From Lachnospiraceae bacterium (GTDB taxonomy: Bacteria > Bacillota > Clostridia > Lachnospirales > Lachnospiraceae), in assembly GCA_017469945.1 (NCBI GenBank), contig JAFUFI010000020.1:96191-160190 (forward strand): 64,000 bases of DNA, written 5' to 3'. Position numbers and translations under genes: made by a program. The notes under the pieces were generated by a model. It saw nothing but the letters and a program-made list of their open reading frames with translations, was not told where the DNA came from and made no database searches. Below are positions 17,889 to 26,517 of the stretch, piece after piece; position 1 is the stretch's first letter, and each line of letters opens with the position of its first letter.

Positions 17889-19661
17889 CTACTCGAGGCT
17901 TACGCCTTTTTGTTTGAGTGATTCAAGTTCTTTTTTCAGTTTGATGGAATCCATCATCTTAGACATATCGTTTCCGATATTCTCCGAGAAGAAATTGTAG
18001 CTGTTTTCCTTAACTCTTATAATTATGTCGGAAAAAGCCCTCTTTCTCTCATCTTCCGAGGTGATCTCGGGCATCTTCGCCTGGAAGATATTGGCCACAA
18101 GATTCTTTTCCTCTTCTTCGAAACTGTCAATAACCGCAGGCGGATCGAGGCAGTCGTTTTCTATATCGGAAAACACCCTTTCCGCAACCTTGCGATATAT
18201 CTCGTCGGTAAAATCCTGCACACTGATATACTTCTTTATCTTCGGAAGCATCTCAGGCTCATCCGTAAGCCAGGTAAGAAGCATTGACTCGGCTATTTTT
18301 CCGCTATCCTCCTGAGTGGCCTTTGTCTGCGAAGTTTGTTTCGGCTTTTGATAGACCGGAACCGCCAGCTTGGCGGAGGCGTACTCCGTAACAAGATTTC
18401 GCATATTCTCGGTATTTATCCCGTACCGCTCGCAGATGGCCTGTAAGTAATTTTCCCTTTCGAGGGGCTCCGGGAAATTCTCGCAAAGTTTCACCGCAAT
18501 AGCCTTATAAAACTGGGTTCTTTGCTCCGGATCCGACTGGTTGTAATCCCCTTCTATCGTCCTTATAAGGAAATAAAAGCTGTTCTCCGCCTCATCGATC
18601 CGCTTTTGGAAGGCTTCACTTCCGTAGGCTTTTATAAACTCGTCGGGATCCTTTGCAGGGCGCATATCGATAACCCTTCCGGATATATCTGCGCTCTTTA
18701 ATATATCTATGGCTCGAAGAGCGGCCTTAACGCCGGGGCCGTCACTGTCGTACGCCAAAAATACCTTTTTCGTATATCTCGATAAGAGATTTGCCTGCTC
18801 CTGGGTAAAGGCTGTTCCAAGGGAAGCGACCGCCTGTGAAAATCCCGCCTGGTGCATGGCGATAACATCCATATATCCTTCACAGAGGATGAGATTACCC
18901 GCCCTTGAATTTCTTGCAAACACAAAACCGTAGAGGTTTCTTCTCTTATCGAATATGTCCGTTTCCGGGGAATTTAAATACTTAGGCTTTGCGTCGCCCA
19001 AAACTCTTCCGCCGAAGCCTATTACCCGATGGTTAGCATCCATGATCGGGTACATGACTCTGTTCCAAAAAGGGGATGAAAGACCGTTTTTCTCGGAAAC
19101 ACTCGCTATTCCCGAGTCTCTTATCTCTTCATCCGAAAAACCCTTTTTCCTAAGGACTTCCACAACCTCCCGTCCGTTTACTCCCGCAAATCCGAGACCG
19201 AATTTGTTGATAGTCTCGTCCGATAGACCTCTGTCCTTAAAATACTTCATCCCTCTCTCGCCGTGAGGGCTGCGAAGACATCTGTAAAAGAAAGTCGCGG
19301 CTTCCTTGTTTACTTCAAGAAGTCTTAGCTTTTTATCGCTCTTTCTTTTCTCCTCGGCGGAGACGGAAACCTCCGGAAGCTTTATTCCGGCCCGGTCCGC
19401 AAGAAGCTTGACGGCTTCGACAAATGTGATGTTTTCATATTTCATTACAAAAGTGATCACGTTGCCGGCTTCACCGCAGGCGAAACATTTATATATCTGC
19501 TTGCTCCTGCTGACTGAAAAAGACGGCGAATGGTCATTGTGGAAAGGGCATATTCCAACATAATTGGCTCCCTTTTTGGTAAGGCTTATGTACGAGCCCA
19601 CCACATCCACAATATCGCTGCTCTGGCGTACCTGCGCGACCAGTTCATCGCTGTAATACAT
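17889..19661 (-). CDS. dnaG: DNA primase
   Basis: A 590-residue primase that lays RNA primers at the replication fork. It has the CHC2 zinc domain (CPFHNDHSPSF then YKCFACG, residues about 39-65), the TOPRIM domain with LCEGYMDVIA and FLAYDSDGPG, and a helicase-binding C-terminal domain that ends in a Lys-rich helix. Start ATG 19661 is chosen for AGAGGG about 6 bp upstream and because MYYSDELVAQVR is the normal N-terminus; the longer frame extends into dgt. The start codon lies inside the 3' end of dgt's neighbourhood (10 bp gap), so the two are probably coupled. Confidence 0.97.
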   Translation of the reverse strand: MYYSDELVAQVRQSSDIVDVVGSYISLTKKGANYVGICPFHNDHSPSFSVSRSKQIYKCFACGEAGNVITFVMKYENITFVEAVKLLADRAGIKLPEVSVSAEEKRKSDKKLRLLEVNKEAATFFYRCLRSPHGERGMKYFKDRGLSDETINKFGLGFAGVNGREVVEVLRKKGFSDEEIRDSGIASVSEKNGLSSPFWNRVMYPIMDANHRVIGFGGRVLGDAKPKYLNSPETDIFDKRRNLYGFVFARNSRAGNLILCEGYMDVIAMHQAGFSQAVASLGTAFTQEQANLLSRYTKKVFLAYDSDGPGVKAALRAIDILKSADISGRVIDMRPAKDPDEFIKAYGSEAFQKRIDEAENSFYFLIRTIEGDYNQSDPEQRTQFYKAIAVKLCENFPEPLERENYLQAICERYGINTENMRNLVTEYASAKLAVPVYQKPKQTSQTKATQEDSGKIAESMLLTWLTDEPEMLPKIKKYISVQDFTDEIYRKVAERVFSDIENDCLDPPAVIDSFEEEEKNLVANIFQAKMPEITSEDERKRAFSDIIIRVKENSYNFFSENIGNDMSKMMDSIKLKKELESLKQKGVSLE

Positions 19662-19671
19662 AAATTGCCCT

Positions 19672-20676
19672 CTAATACTCCCAACTCTTAGGTACAAAAA
19701 TCTCGTCAAATATATCGATGGCGTAACGGTCGCTCATAGAAGCCACATAATCGCAGGCTACTCTTGCTCTCTCCTCGCCATTATTCATCAGGTCAATGTA
19801 TTGCTTCGGGAGCTTTTCCGGGTGTGTAAAGTAATAATCATACAATCTCTCAACCAGCTCCTCGGCCTTACTCTCCTCAGATTTCGCTATAGGGTTAGTA
19901 TAGACATTCTCAAACATAAACTTTCGAATATCTTTCATCGCTCCCCCAACCTCTTCCGACATGATTATGTCGTCCTTGTCCATACTGTTTGTAATGATGT
20001 CATGAATAAGGGTATCAAGCCTTGCACCGGGGGTGGAGCCAAGAACCTTTCTTATCTCGAGAGGTACATCCATTTCCGTAAGGATTCCGGCTCTTACCGC
20101 ATCATCCATATCATGATGTATGTACGCGATCTTATCGGAGATTCTGACAACTCTTCCCTCTAAAGTAGAAGGCATTCCGCTGGTCTGGTGGTTAAGTATC
20201 CCATCCCTTGTCTCCCAGGTAAGATTAAGCCCCGCTCCATCCTTTTCAAGGATTTCTACGGTCCTTACGCTCTGGACATTATGTTCAAAGCCTAAGGGAC
20301 AGACTCTGTCAAGAGCTCTCTCTCCCGCGTGTCCGAAGGGGGTATGTCCAAGATCGTGTCCGAGGGCGATAGCCTCTGTAAGGTCTTCGTTGAGCCTTAG
20401 AGCCTTTGCTATGGTTCTCGCGTTTTGAGATACCTCAAGAGTATGAGTCAGTCTTGTTCTGTAATGGTCACCTTCGGGAGCAAGAAAGACCTGGGTCTTG
20501 TCCTTAAGTCTTCTGAAGGCTTTGCAGTGGATTATCCTGTCCCTATCTCTTTGATAGACCGGTCTTATATCGCACTGGGGTTCAGCTTTGTCGCGCCCTT
20601 TTGATTCGCAGCTGAGCGCAGCGTACTTACTGAGATACTCTTTTTCCCTTTGTTCCAAACTCTCCCTTATAGTCAT
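19672..20676 (-). CDS. dgt: Deoxyguanosine triphosphate triphosphohydrolase-like HD protein
   Basis: A 334-residue HD-domain dNTP triphosphohydrolase that trims the dNTP pool. The N-terminus has DRDRIIHCKAFRRLKDKTQVF, the metal motif RLTHTLEVSQ (His) and ALGHDLGHTPFGHAGE (HD plus third His), and DKIAYIHHDMDDA (Asp). Length fits the short Firmicute form rather than the longer enterobacterial enzyme. GGAGGG is spaced 5 bp from ATG 20676. It leads the operon that contains dnaG and rpoD, linking nucleotide pool control with replication and transcription. Substrate preference within dNTPs is not certain. Confidence 0.92.
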   Translation of the reverse strand: MTIRESLEQREKEYLSKYAALSCESKGRDKAEPQCDIRPVYQRDRDRIIHCKAFRRLKDKTQVFLAPEGDHYRTRLTHTLEVSQNARTIAKALRLNEDLTEAIALGHDLGHTPFGHAGERALDRVCPLGFEHNVQSVRTVEILEKDGAGLNLTWETRDGILNHQTSGMPSTLEGRVVRISDKIAYIHHDMDDAVRAGILTEMDVPLEIRKVLGSTPGARLDTLIHDIITNSMDKDDIIMSEEVGGAMKDIRKFMFENVYTNPIAKSEESKAEELVERLYDYYFTHPEKLPKQYIDLMNNGEERARVACDYVASMSDRYAIDIFDEIFVPKSWEY

Positions 20677-20813
20677 TTAAACCCTCCATACCGAAAAACA
20701 AACCATATGGTCAGTCACATTTACATTATTCTTCGCCCGGTACCGATTTCCTTTTTTTATTTTCGAAATTTTTTTAATTTTTTTAGTTTTTTTAGACAAA
20801 TGGTGCAATCTGC

Positions 20814-20853
20814 TTGACTTTTTCAGTTTAAAGCGTTATGCTTTAAAGCGTTA
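20814..20853 (+). promoter_or_regulatory. Symporter promoter with duplicated TTTAAAGCGTTA operator-like element
   Basis: TTGACT (20814-20819) and TATGCT (20837-20842) are separated by 17 bp. TTTAAAGCGTTA occurs at 20827-20838 and again at 20842-20853, a 15-bp period overlapping the -10, and the palindrome GCTTTAAAGC spans 20840-20849. A repressor bound here would block the promoter. A closely similar palindrome lies at the acyl-CoA synthetase promoter at 40.5 kb. Confidence 0.65.
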
Positions 20854-20882
20854 CAGTGCTAAATTCTCACGGAGGAACCAAC

Positions 20883-22436
20883 ATGATCATCAAAATCTTA
20901 ATGCTTGTACTTTTCTTTGCGGTAATGCTGACCATAGGCTTCATCTGCCGTAAAAACGCTACGGACGTAAACGGCTTTGTCCTTGGCGGACGTTCCGTCG
21001 GCCCCTGGGTTTCCGCCTTTGCTTTCGGAACCTCTTACTTTTCGGCGGTAGTCTTCGTAGGTTACGCCGGACAGTTCGGCTGGAAATACGGAATCGCCAC
21101 AACCTGGGTCGGTATCGGAAACGCTCTTATCGGATCCTTCCTCGCTTGGAGAATCCTGGGACGCCGTACAAGGATTATGACTCAGCATCTTAACTCGGCG
21201 ACAATGCCTCAGTTTTTCGAATCTCGTTTTGGAAGCCCGGCTTTAAAGATTGTTGCCTCCATAATCACATTTATTTTCCTTATCCCTTATACAGCTTCGC
21301 TTTATAACGGTCTTTCGAGACTCTTCGGAATGGCTTTTAATATTGATTATACTGTCTGCGTAATCGTAATGGCGGTCCTTACCGGCGTTTACGTAATAGC
21401 CGGCGGTTATATGGCTACCGCTATCAACGACTTTATCCAGGGCATCATCATGCTTATCGGTATTGTCGCTGTGATCCTTGCCATCTTAAAGAGCCAGGGC
21501 GGATTTATGACAGCCCTTGACAGCCTTGCAAGAGTGACGGATGAAAATGTTGCCACCACCCCCGGTATATTCGCTTCCTTCTTTGGACCCGATCCCTTAA
21601 ATCTTATCGGAGTCGTAATCCTTACCTCCCTTGGAACATGGGGACTTCCTCAGATGGTTCAGAAGTTCTACGCGATTAAGAGCGAGAAATCAATCTCCAC
21701 CGGAACCGTAGTTTCTACAATCTTTGCATTCGTAGTAGCCGGCGGTTGCTACTTCTTAGGAGGCTTCGGAAGGCTTTTCTCCGACAAGATAAATATTGCA
21801 GAGGGCGGATATGATTCCGTAATCCCTACGATGCTTTCGGGACTTCCGGACCTTCTTATTGCGGTTGTTGTGGTACTGGTACTTTCAGCTTCCATGTCAA
21901 CTCTCTCATCCTTAGTACTTACCAGCTCATCAACTCTTACCCTGGACCTTTTAAAGGGACATATCGTAAAGAAGATGAGCGAAAAGAAACAGCTTATAAT
22001 CATGCGTGCTCTTATAGTAGTATTTATCGCGATCTCCGTTGTGATCGCAATCGTTCAGTACAAGGCAAATGTCACCTTCATCGCTCAGCTGATGGGCGTT
22101 TCATGGGGAGCTCTTGCAGGAGCCTTCCTCGCTCCTTTCCTCTACGGTCTGTACTGGAAGGGGACAACGAAGATCGCTGCTTTTGTAAGCTTTGCTTTCG
22201 GCTCAGTTGTTATGCTCCTTAACATGTTCTTAAGACCCTATTTCCCGGCGCTCTTACAGTCGCCCATCAATGCAGGAGCCTTCTGTATGCTAGCCGGACT
22301 TATACTTGTCCCGATTGTTTCACTCTTTACGAAAAAGCCCGACAAAAAGCTGGTTGATGATGCCTTTGCCTGCTACAGCGCAAAAGTCAGCGTTCCTCAG
22401 TACGAGGCTTTGTCCGACGAAGAACAGGCAAAATAA
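20883..22436 (+). CDS. Sodium:solute symporter family protein
   Basis: A 517-residue integral membrane transporter with about 13 hydrophobic helices, of the SSS family (PutP/PanF-like), importing a small solute with Na+. The family signature starts with LGGRSVGPWVSAFAFGTSYFSA near residue 35-55, and PQMVQKFYAIKSEK mid-protein is the conserved loop after helix 7-8. Start ATG 20883 has GGAGG 7 bp upstream. It is transcribed alone, with its own promoter upstream and a terminator downstream. The solute cannot be named; proline, pantothenate, short carboxylates and sugars are all possible in this family. Confidence 0.9.
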   Translation: MIIKILMLVLFFAVMLTIGFICRKNATDVNGFVLGGRSVGPWVSAFAFGTSYFSAVVFVGYAGQFGWKYGIATTWVGIGNALIGSFLAWRILGRRTRIMTQHLNSATMPQFFESRFGSPALKIVASIITFIFLIPYTASLYNGLSRLFGMAFNIDYTVCVIVMAVLTGVYVIAGGYMATAINDFIQGIIMLIGIVAVILAILKSQGGFMTALDSLARVTDENVATTPGIFASFFGPDPLNLIGVVILTSLGTWGLPQMVQKFYAIKSEKSISTGTVVSTIFAFVVAGGCYFLGGFGRLFSDKINIAEGGYDSVIPTMLSGLPDLLIAVVVVLVLSASMSTLSSLVLTSSSTLTLDLLKGHIVKKMSEKKQLIIMRALIVVFIAISVVIAIVQYKANVTFIAQLMGVSWGALAGAFLAPFLYGLYWKGTTKIAAFVSFAFGSVVMLLNMFLRPYFPALLQSPINAGAFCMLAGLILVPIVSLFTKKPDKKLVDDAFACYSAKVSVPQYEALSDEEQAK

Positions 22437-22482
22437 AGACACACAATTATATTAATCTTGGGGTCCTGCCCCACAAAATATA

Positions 22483-22513
22483 AACGGAGCCGAGTTAATC
22501 AGCTCCGTTTTTC
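22483..22513 (+). terminator. Intrinsic terminator after the symporter
   Basis: AACGGAGC pairs with GCTCCGTT around an 11-base loop, followed by TTT. A smaller GGGGTCCTGCCCC hairpin precedes it at 22460-22472. The arm also carries A's on the left, so it may also stop the converging Nudix transcript. Confidence 0.8.
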
Positions 22514-22537
22514 ATAATTTGATATCTATGAAAAAAA

Positions 22538-23011
22538 TCAATACACATTTTCCGTATGATCTATGAGGTTTCCGTCATCATCATACACAAGCTTTACAGA
22601 GAAGAAAGGTGCATCATCCTCCATCAGTTTAAAGAAGATCTTGTCTCCTTCCCAAATAGGAAGATTGCAAACCTCTGAAATATCAACCCATTCAAGATTT
22701 CCTTCGTCACAGTCTTTCATCTCGCCGGAAAAATCCTCGGATGTAAAAAGTTGCATATACTCTGTGATATCCTGATAGACAAAGGTTACTATGCCCCTAT
22801 AGTCCATCTTCCCTATAGTAAGGCCTGTCTCTTCAAGAGTCTCGCGTCTTGCGCACTCTTCCGGGGATTCCCGGGGCTCGAATTTACCGCCGACGCCGAT
22901 CCACTTGTCTTTATTATAGTCCCCCTCTTTTTTGATACGATGAAGCATCAAATATTTTCCGTCTTTTATAAGATGAACAAGGGTTGAGTTTATTATTCTT
23001 GAATCGCCCAT
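22538..23011 (-). CDS. Nudix hydrolase (MutT-like)
   Basis: A 157-residue Nudix pyrophosphohydrolase. The Nudix box is intact: GKFEPRESPEECARRETLEE followed by TGL, giving the GX5EX7REUXEEXGU pattern near residues 42-64. An 8-oxo-dGTP or related oxidised-nucleotide pyrophosphatase role is the usual annotation for this size and N-terminus (LVHLIKDGKYLMLHR). It shares the strand with the Dabb gene 15 bp upstream and the two may be one transcript. Substrate is inference. Confidence 0.9.
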   Translation of the reverse strand: MGDSRIINSTLVHLIKDGKYLMLHRIKKEGDYNKDKWIGVGGKFEPRESPEECARRETLEETGLTIGKMDYRGIVTFVYQDITEYMQLFTSEDFSGEMKDCDEGNLEWVDISEVCNLPIWEGDKIFFKLMEDDAPFFSVKLVYDDDGNLIDHTENVY

Positions 23012-23026
23012 ATAAAAGCCTCTTAA

Positions 23027-23329
23027 TTAAACCTCGTAGTCCATGCAGACTCTTGACTTTGTATAAGGTCTTACTTTACCGTCCGCAACAGCTACGTGCT
23101 CGGGATGAACGGCATATCCTTTAAGGGAGGCTTCATCCTCAAAGCTCGAATCCAGCATGACATCGCAATTTGAACTTGCAAGTGGACAAATATTCACCTT
23201 AATTTCAAGGAGACCGGGAATCTTTCCCTTAAGGCCCTCAAGACCCTCTTTGATTCCCTTCTTGATGCTCTCTTTTTCGGTCGCATCAAACTCGTCTTTT
23301 AAGTTCCAAAGAATTACATGTTTAACCAT
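23027..23329 (-). CDS. Dabb-family stress-responsive A/B-barrel protein
   Basis: A 100-residue protein of the dimeric alpha/beta barrel (Dabb) fold. Family hallmarks are MVKHVILWNLKD at the N-terminus, the basic helix KKGIKEGLEGLKGKIPGL, and HPEHVAVADGKVRPYTKSRVCMDYEV at the end. The His near the N-terminus and in HPEH are conserved in many members. Function of bacterial Dabb proteins is mostly unknown. It lies directly upstream of the Nudix gene on the same strand. Confidence 0.9.
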   Translation of the reverse strand: MVKHVILWNLKDEFDATEKESIKKGIKEGLEGLKGKIPGLLEIKVNICPLASSNCDVMLDSSFEDEASLKGYAVHPEHVAVADGKVRPYTKSRVCMDYEV

Positions 23330-23436
23330 TTTGTTTCTCCTGTATCAACCCATTAATCATGTTTTCCGGGCATATTGCCACAATCCTTTTCACAGACAGC
23401 GCCGGATTCTTATCGGATTTACGCATCCAGGCAATA

Positions 23437-24252
23437 TTATAATACTTTCCTCGGACTCTCTCCATATCTTTTTACATATGCTCTGTAAAAGGAGGAATAA
23501 TCTCCGAATCCGCATTTTTCGGCCGCAGCTCCGGCGCTCTCCCCGTCTTCTAGCATCTCCCGGGCGGCGATCAGCCTTTTTGCGGTTATATACTCCCAGC
23601 AGGATGCTCCTGTTGATTTCTTAAAAAGCCTTCCTATCTGGGACTCACTGACATAAAACTTTTCTGCGAGAAACGGAACCGAGAGTCCCTCATAAATATG
23701 CTCGTTCACATACCTTAATATCTTTTCCGAAAGAGAGCTGTCTCTCGTCTTTTTCTTTTTCATTTCAAAGCTGTTTTGTCTGAATTCCTCGTCCAGACCG
23801 GAGAGTATATCCATAAGAATCCGGTATGCGGTAATCCTTCTTTCATACTCATCCTCATGCTTACCGCACAGCGTACCAAGAAGCCCCTCGTACTCCGGTC
23901 TCTCGTATAGATTTCTTTCCCCGAGAGGTCTTTCGGTATACAACCGCATTAGGCGTCTTTCCGGGTCAATATCGTCCAAAAGGGATAGGGGAAAATTGAC
24001 TGCATATCTCTCGTAAACCCCGTTTGTCAATAGCTTTGCCATATGAACCTCACCGGGTCTCATAACAAGAAGGCTCCCCCTCCTCATATGGTATACGGTT
24101 CCCTCCACAAGGTAATCAGCTTCTCCGTCCACGAAATAATAAATCTCGCATCTGTCGTGAATATGCATAGTATATCCGCTGCCGTCCGCGTTTTCCTCCC
24201 GGACATGCCTCGTATACACGCCGTCACTTTCATGTTCACAGAAAATATCCAT
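23437..24252 (-). CDS. AraC-family transcriptional regulator with cupin sensor domain
   Basis: A 271-residue regulator. The N-terminal cupin-like barrel contains MHIHDRCEIYYFVDGEADY and MRPGEVHMAKL, with His residues placed as in sugar-sensing AraC proteins. The C-terminal domain (about 170-271) has two helix-turn-helix motifs: VPFLAEKFYVSESQIGRLFKK and EKCGFGDYSSFYRAYVKRYG, ending in the typical ESPRKVL. It is divergent from the sugar isomerase/oxidoreductase pair, with paired half-sites in between, so it probably activates those genes when their substrate is present. Confidence 0.92.
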   Translation of the reverse strand: MDIFCEHESDGVYTRHVREENADGSGYTMHIHDRCEIYYFVDGEADYLVEGTVYHMRRGSLLVMRPGEVHMAKLLTNGVYERYAVNFPLSLLDDIDPERRLMRLYTERPLGERNLYERPEYEGLLGTLCGKHEDEYERRITAYRILMDILSGLDEEFRQNSFEMKKKKTRDSSLSEKILRYVNEHIYEGLSVPFLAEKFYVSESQIGRLFKKSTGASCWEYITAKRLIAAREMLEDGESAGAAAEKCGFGDYSSFYRAYVKRYGESPRKVL

Positions 24253-24307
24253 TCCAGCCTCCTTTATTTCAGCCTCATACTATATAAAATACTAATTCAT
24301 GCGTGAA

Positions 24308-24336
24308 TTTGCAATATATTTGATTTATTTTGCAAT
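24308..24336 (+). promoter_or_regulatory. AraC-type tandem operator half-sites upstream of the isomerase gene
   Basis: TTTGCAAT occurs at 24308-24315 and 24329-24336, exactly 21 bp apart (two helical turns) in the same orientation, the usual layout for AraC-family activators. A -10-like TATAAA is at 24362-24367 with no good -35, as expected for an activator-dependent promoter. Confidence 0.55.
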
Positions 24337-24397
24337 TTTAATGTAATTTTCTTCATGGTAGTATAAATGCAGAATACATCTTAAAACGGAGGATATT

Positions 24398-25210
24398 ATG
24401 GGATACAGACTTGCGGCATTTGCTGATGAAGCTTCTTCGGATATCGATCAGCAGATTAGAGCCATGAAGGAAAACGGCATAGAACTATTGGAAATCCGGG
24501 GTGTTGACGGATGCAATATTGCCGACATCCCGGTTTCAAAGGCAAAGGAGGTAAGAGCAAAGCTCGATGATGCAGGTCTCGGCGTATGGTCTTTGGGCTC
24601 ACCCTTCGGAAAGATAGGCATAAATGATGACTTTGAAAAACATCTTGATTCCTTTAAACACGGCCTTGAACTCTGCGAAGTGCTCGGCGCAAAACATATA
24701 AGGCTCTTTAGCTTTTACGGAGCCGAAGGGCGCTTTGATGCGGTGGCTAAGAGGCTTGAAAAATTCGTAAACGCGGCAGACGGAACAGATATCATCCTCT
24801 GCCACGAAAACGAAAAGGGAATCTACGGTGATATCGCTTCAAGATGTCTTGAGATACAGGAGAACTTCCCCGAGATAAGGGCAGTCTTCGATCCCGCAAA
24901 TTTCGTGCAGTCCGGCCAGGACACAAAAGAGGCATGGGAGCTTCTAAGTCCTTATGTTGAATATATGCATATAAAGGATGCGCTCCCTGACGGCTCCGTT
25001 GTCCCCGCCGGAAAGGGCGCAGGAAATCTTCCTTTCCTTCTTTCAAACTATAAAGGAGAGGTTCTTACGATTGAGCCCCATCTTACCGTGTTTAAGGGAC
25101 TCTCAAAGCTCGAAGCCGCCCAAAAGAGCAAAGTCGGGCAATACTCATACCCCGATTCGTTTTCGGCTTTCAAAGCTGCCACAGACGCACTTAAGGAACT
25201 TATCGGATAA
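24398..25210 (+). CDS. Sugar phosphate isomerase/epimerase (xylose-isomerase-like TIM barrel)
   Basis: A 270-residue TIM-barrel enzyme of the AP_endonuc_2/xylose-isomerase-like superfamily (IolE/IolH-like). Metal-ligand acids sit in the expected strands: HENEKG near residue 131, VFDPANF near 165, MHIKDA near 190 and TIEPHL near 228. It follows an AraC regulator and is 60 bp upstream of a Gfo/Idh/MocA dehydrogenase, so the pair probably acts in sequence on a sugar or cyclitol. An ACGGAGG site lies just upstream. Exact substrate is unknown. Confidence 0.88.
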   Translation: MGYRLAAFADEASSDIDQQIRAMKENGIELLEIRGVDGCNIADIPVSKAKEVRAKLDDAGLGVWSLGSPFGKIGINDDFEKHLDSFKHGLELCEVLGAKHIRLFSFYGAEGRFDAVAKRLEKFVNAADGTDIILCHENEKGIYGDIASRCLEIQENFPEIRAVFDPANFVQSGQDTKEAWELLSPYVEYMHIKDALPDGSVVPAGKGAGNLPFLLSNYKGEVLTIEPHLTVFKGLSKLEAAQKSKVGQYSYPDSFSAFKAATDALKELIG

Positions 25211-25270
25211 CCCTTTCTGCGAAGGTTTAAAAGAATTTAAAATAATTCTGCATTATGTAAGGAGAAAAAT

Positions 25271-26383
25271 ATGGATAAAATAAGACTTGGTATAATCGGC
25301 GTCGGAAACATGGGTACTGGGCACTTAAAGAGCGTTGTTGACGGTGAGTGCCCCCGCATCGAGGTAACTGCGGTTTCAGACATTGTGCCGGAAAAGCTCC
25401 GGCGTGCTAAGGATATCTGCCCTTCGGTGCAGTGCTTTGACGATACGATAGCGATGCTTGACAGCGGCCTTATAGATGCGGCTCTTATCGCGGTTCCGCA
25501 CTACGACCATCCCACCTTTGCCATAGAATGCTTTAAGCGGGGTATACATGTTATGACCGAAAAGCCCGCCGGAGTCTATACCCGCCAGGTTCGCGAGATG
25601 AACGAGGCTGCAAAAAAGGCGGGAGTCGTCTTTGCGATAATGTTTAATCAAAGATCAAATCCCATTTTTGTCAAAGCAAGGGAAATCGTAAGAAGCGGAC
25701 AGCTGGGAGAATTAAAGAGACTTGTCTGGATAATAACAAACTGGTATAGAACCCAGAGCTACTACGATTCCGGATCATGGCGTGCCTCGTGGGACGGGGA
25801 AGGCGGCGGAGTTCTTCTTAACCAGGCTCCCCACAATCTTGACCTCTGGCAGTGGATATTCGGAATTCCCGAAAGAGTAAGAGCATTTTGCTCCTTCGGA
25901 AAATACCACCATGTTGCAATAGAGGACGATGTAACAATCTACGGCGAGTACGAAAACGGAGCGACTGCGACCTTCATAACAACGACCGGTGAGGCTCCCG
26001 GAACGAACCGCCTGGAGATCTCCGGCGATAAGGGAAAGCTCGTACTCGAAAACGGAACCCTTAAATGGACAAAGCTTAAAACTCCCGAGAGAGAGTTTTG
26101 CTTTACAAGCGAATCCGGATTTGCCTGTCCCGAAACTGAATACGAGGAATTTACCGCACCCGAACCTGACGGACATCCCATACTCCTTAGCAACTTTGCG
26201 GATGCGATACTTGACAGGGCTCCTCTTATCGCTCCGGGCTATGAAGGGCTTAATTCGCTGTCTATCTCCAATGCGGCGTATGTATCGGCATGGACCGATG
26301 ACTGGGCCAAGATACCCGTAAATGAGGAAATATTTGAAAAGCATTTAAATGAGCTTCGGGAAAATGAAAAAAAAACTGTTTAA
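25271..26383 (+). CDS. Gfo/Idh/MocA-family oxidoreductase
   Basis: A 370-residue NAD(P)-dependent dehydrogenase. The N-terminal Rossmann domain has IGVGNMGTGH (residues 9-18); the EKPAGVYTRQ motif near 97 carries the conserved catalytic Lys; the C-terminal alpha/beta domain has GGVLLNQAPHNLDLWQW with the typical Asp/His pair. Family members oxidise sugars and inositols. It is co-directional with the upstream isomerase (60 bp gap, AAGGAG site), supporting a short catabolic pathway under the divergent AraC regulator. Substrate is not assigned. Confidence 0.92.
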   Translation: MDKIRLGIIGVGNMGTGHLKSVVDGECPRIEVTAVSDIVPEKLRRAKDICPSVQCFDDTIAMLDSGLIDAALIAVPHYDHPTFAIECFKRGIHVMTEKPAGVYTRQVREMNEAAKKAGVVFAIMFNQRSNPIFVKAREIVRSGQLGELKRLVWIITNWYRTQSYYDSGSWRASWDGEGGGVLLNQAPHNLDLWQWIFGIPERVRAFCSFGKYHHVAIEDDVTIYGEYENGATATFITTTGEAPGTNRLEISGDKGKLVLENGTLKWTKLKTPEREFCFTSESGFACPETEYEEFTAPEPDGHPILLSNFADAILDRAPLIAPGYEGLNSLSISNAAYVSAWTDDWAKIPVNEEIFEKHLNELRENEKKTV

Positions 26384-26397
26384 GAAATAAACAAAAT

Positions 26398-26419
26398 CCG
26401 GCAGCCGTAAAGCTGCCGG
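26398..26419 (-). terminator. Hairpin between converging oxidoreductase and CobW genes
   Basis: CCGGCAGC pairs with GCTGCCGG around a 6-base loop. On the minus strand a T-rich tract follows, so it fits best as terminator of the CobW-like gene, about 100 bp beyond its stop. The rest of the 26384-26517 gap holds nothing else I recognise. Confidence 0.65.
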
Positions 26420-26517
26420 AGCCCATAGAAAAATTAAGAGAAAGATGGCGGGTAAGGTGGTAGATTGAAACTTACTGCAGTCTGCTAAGCAAATTGTTTC
26501 TCCTGTATCTAAGTAGT

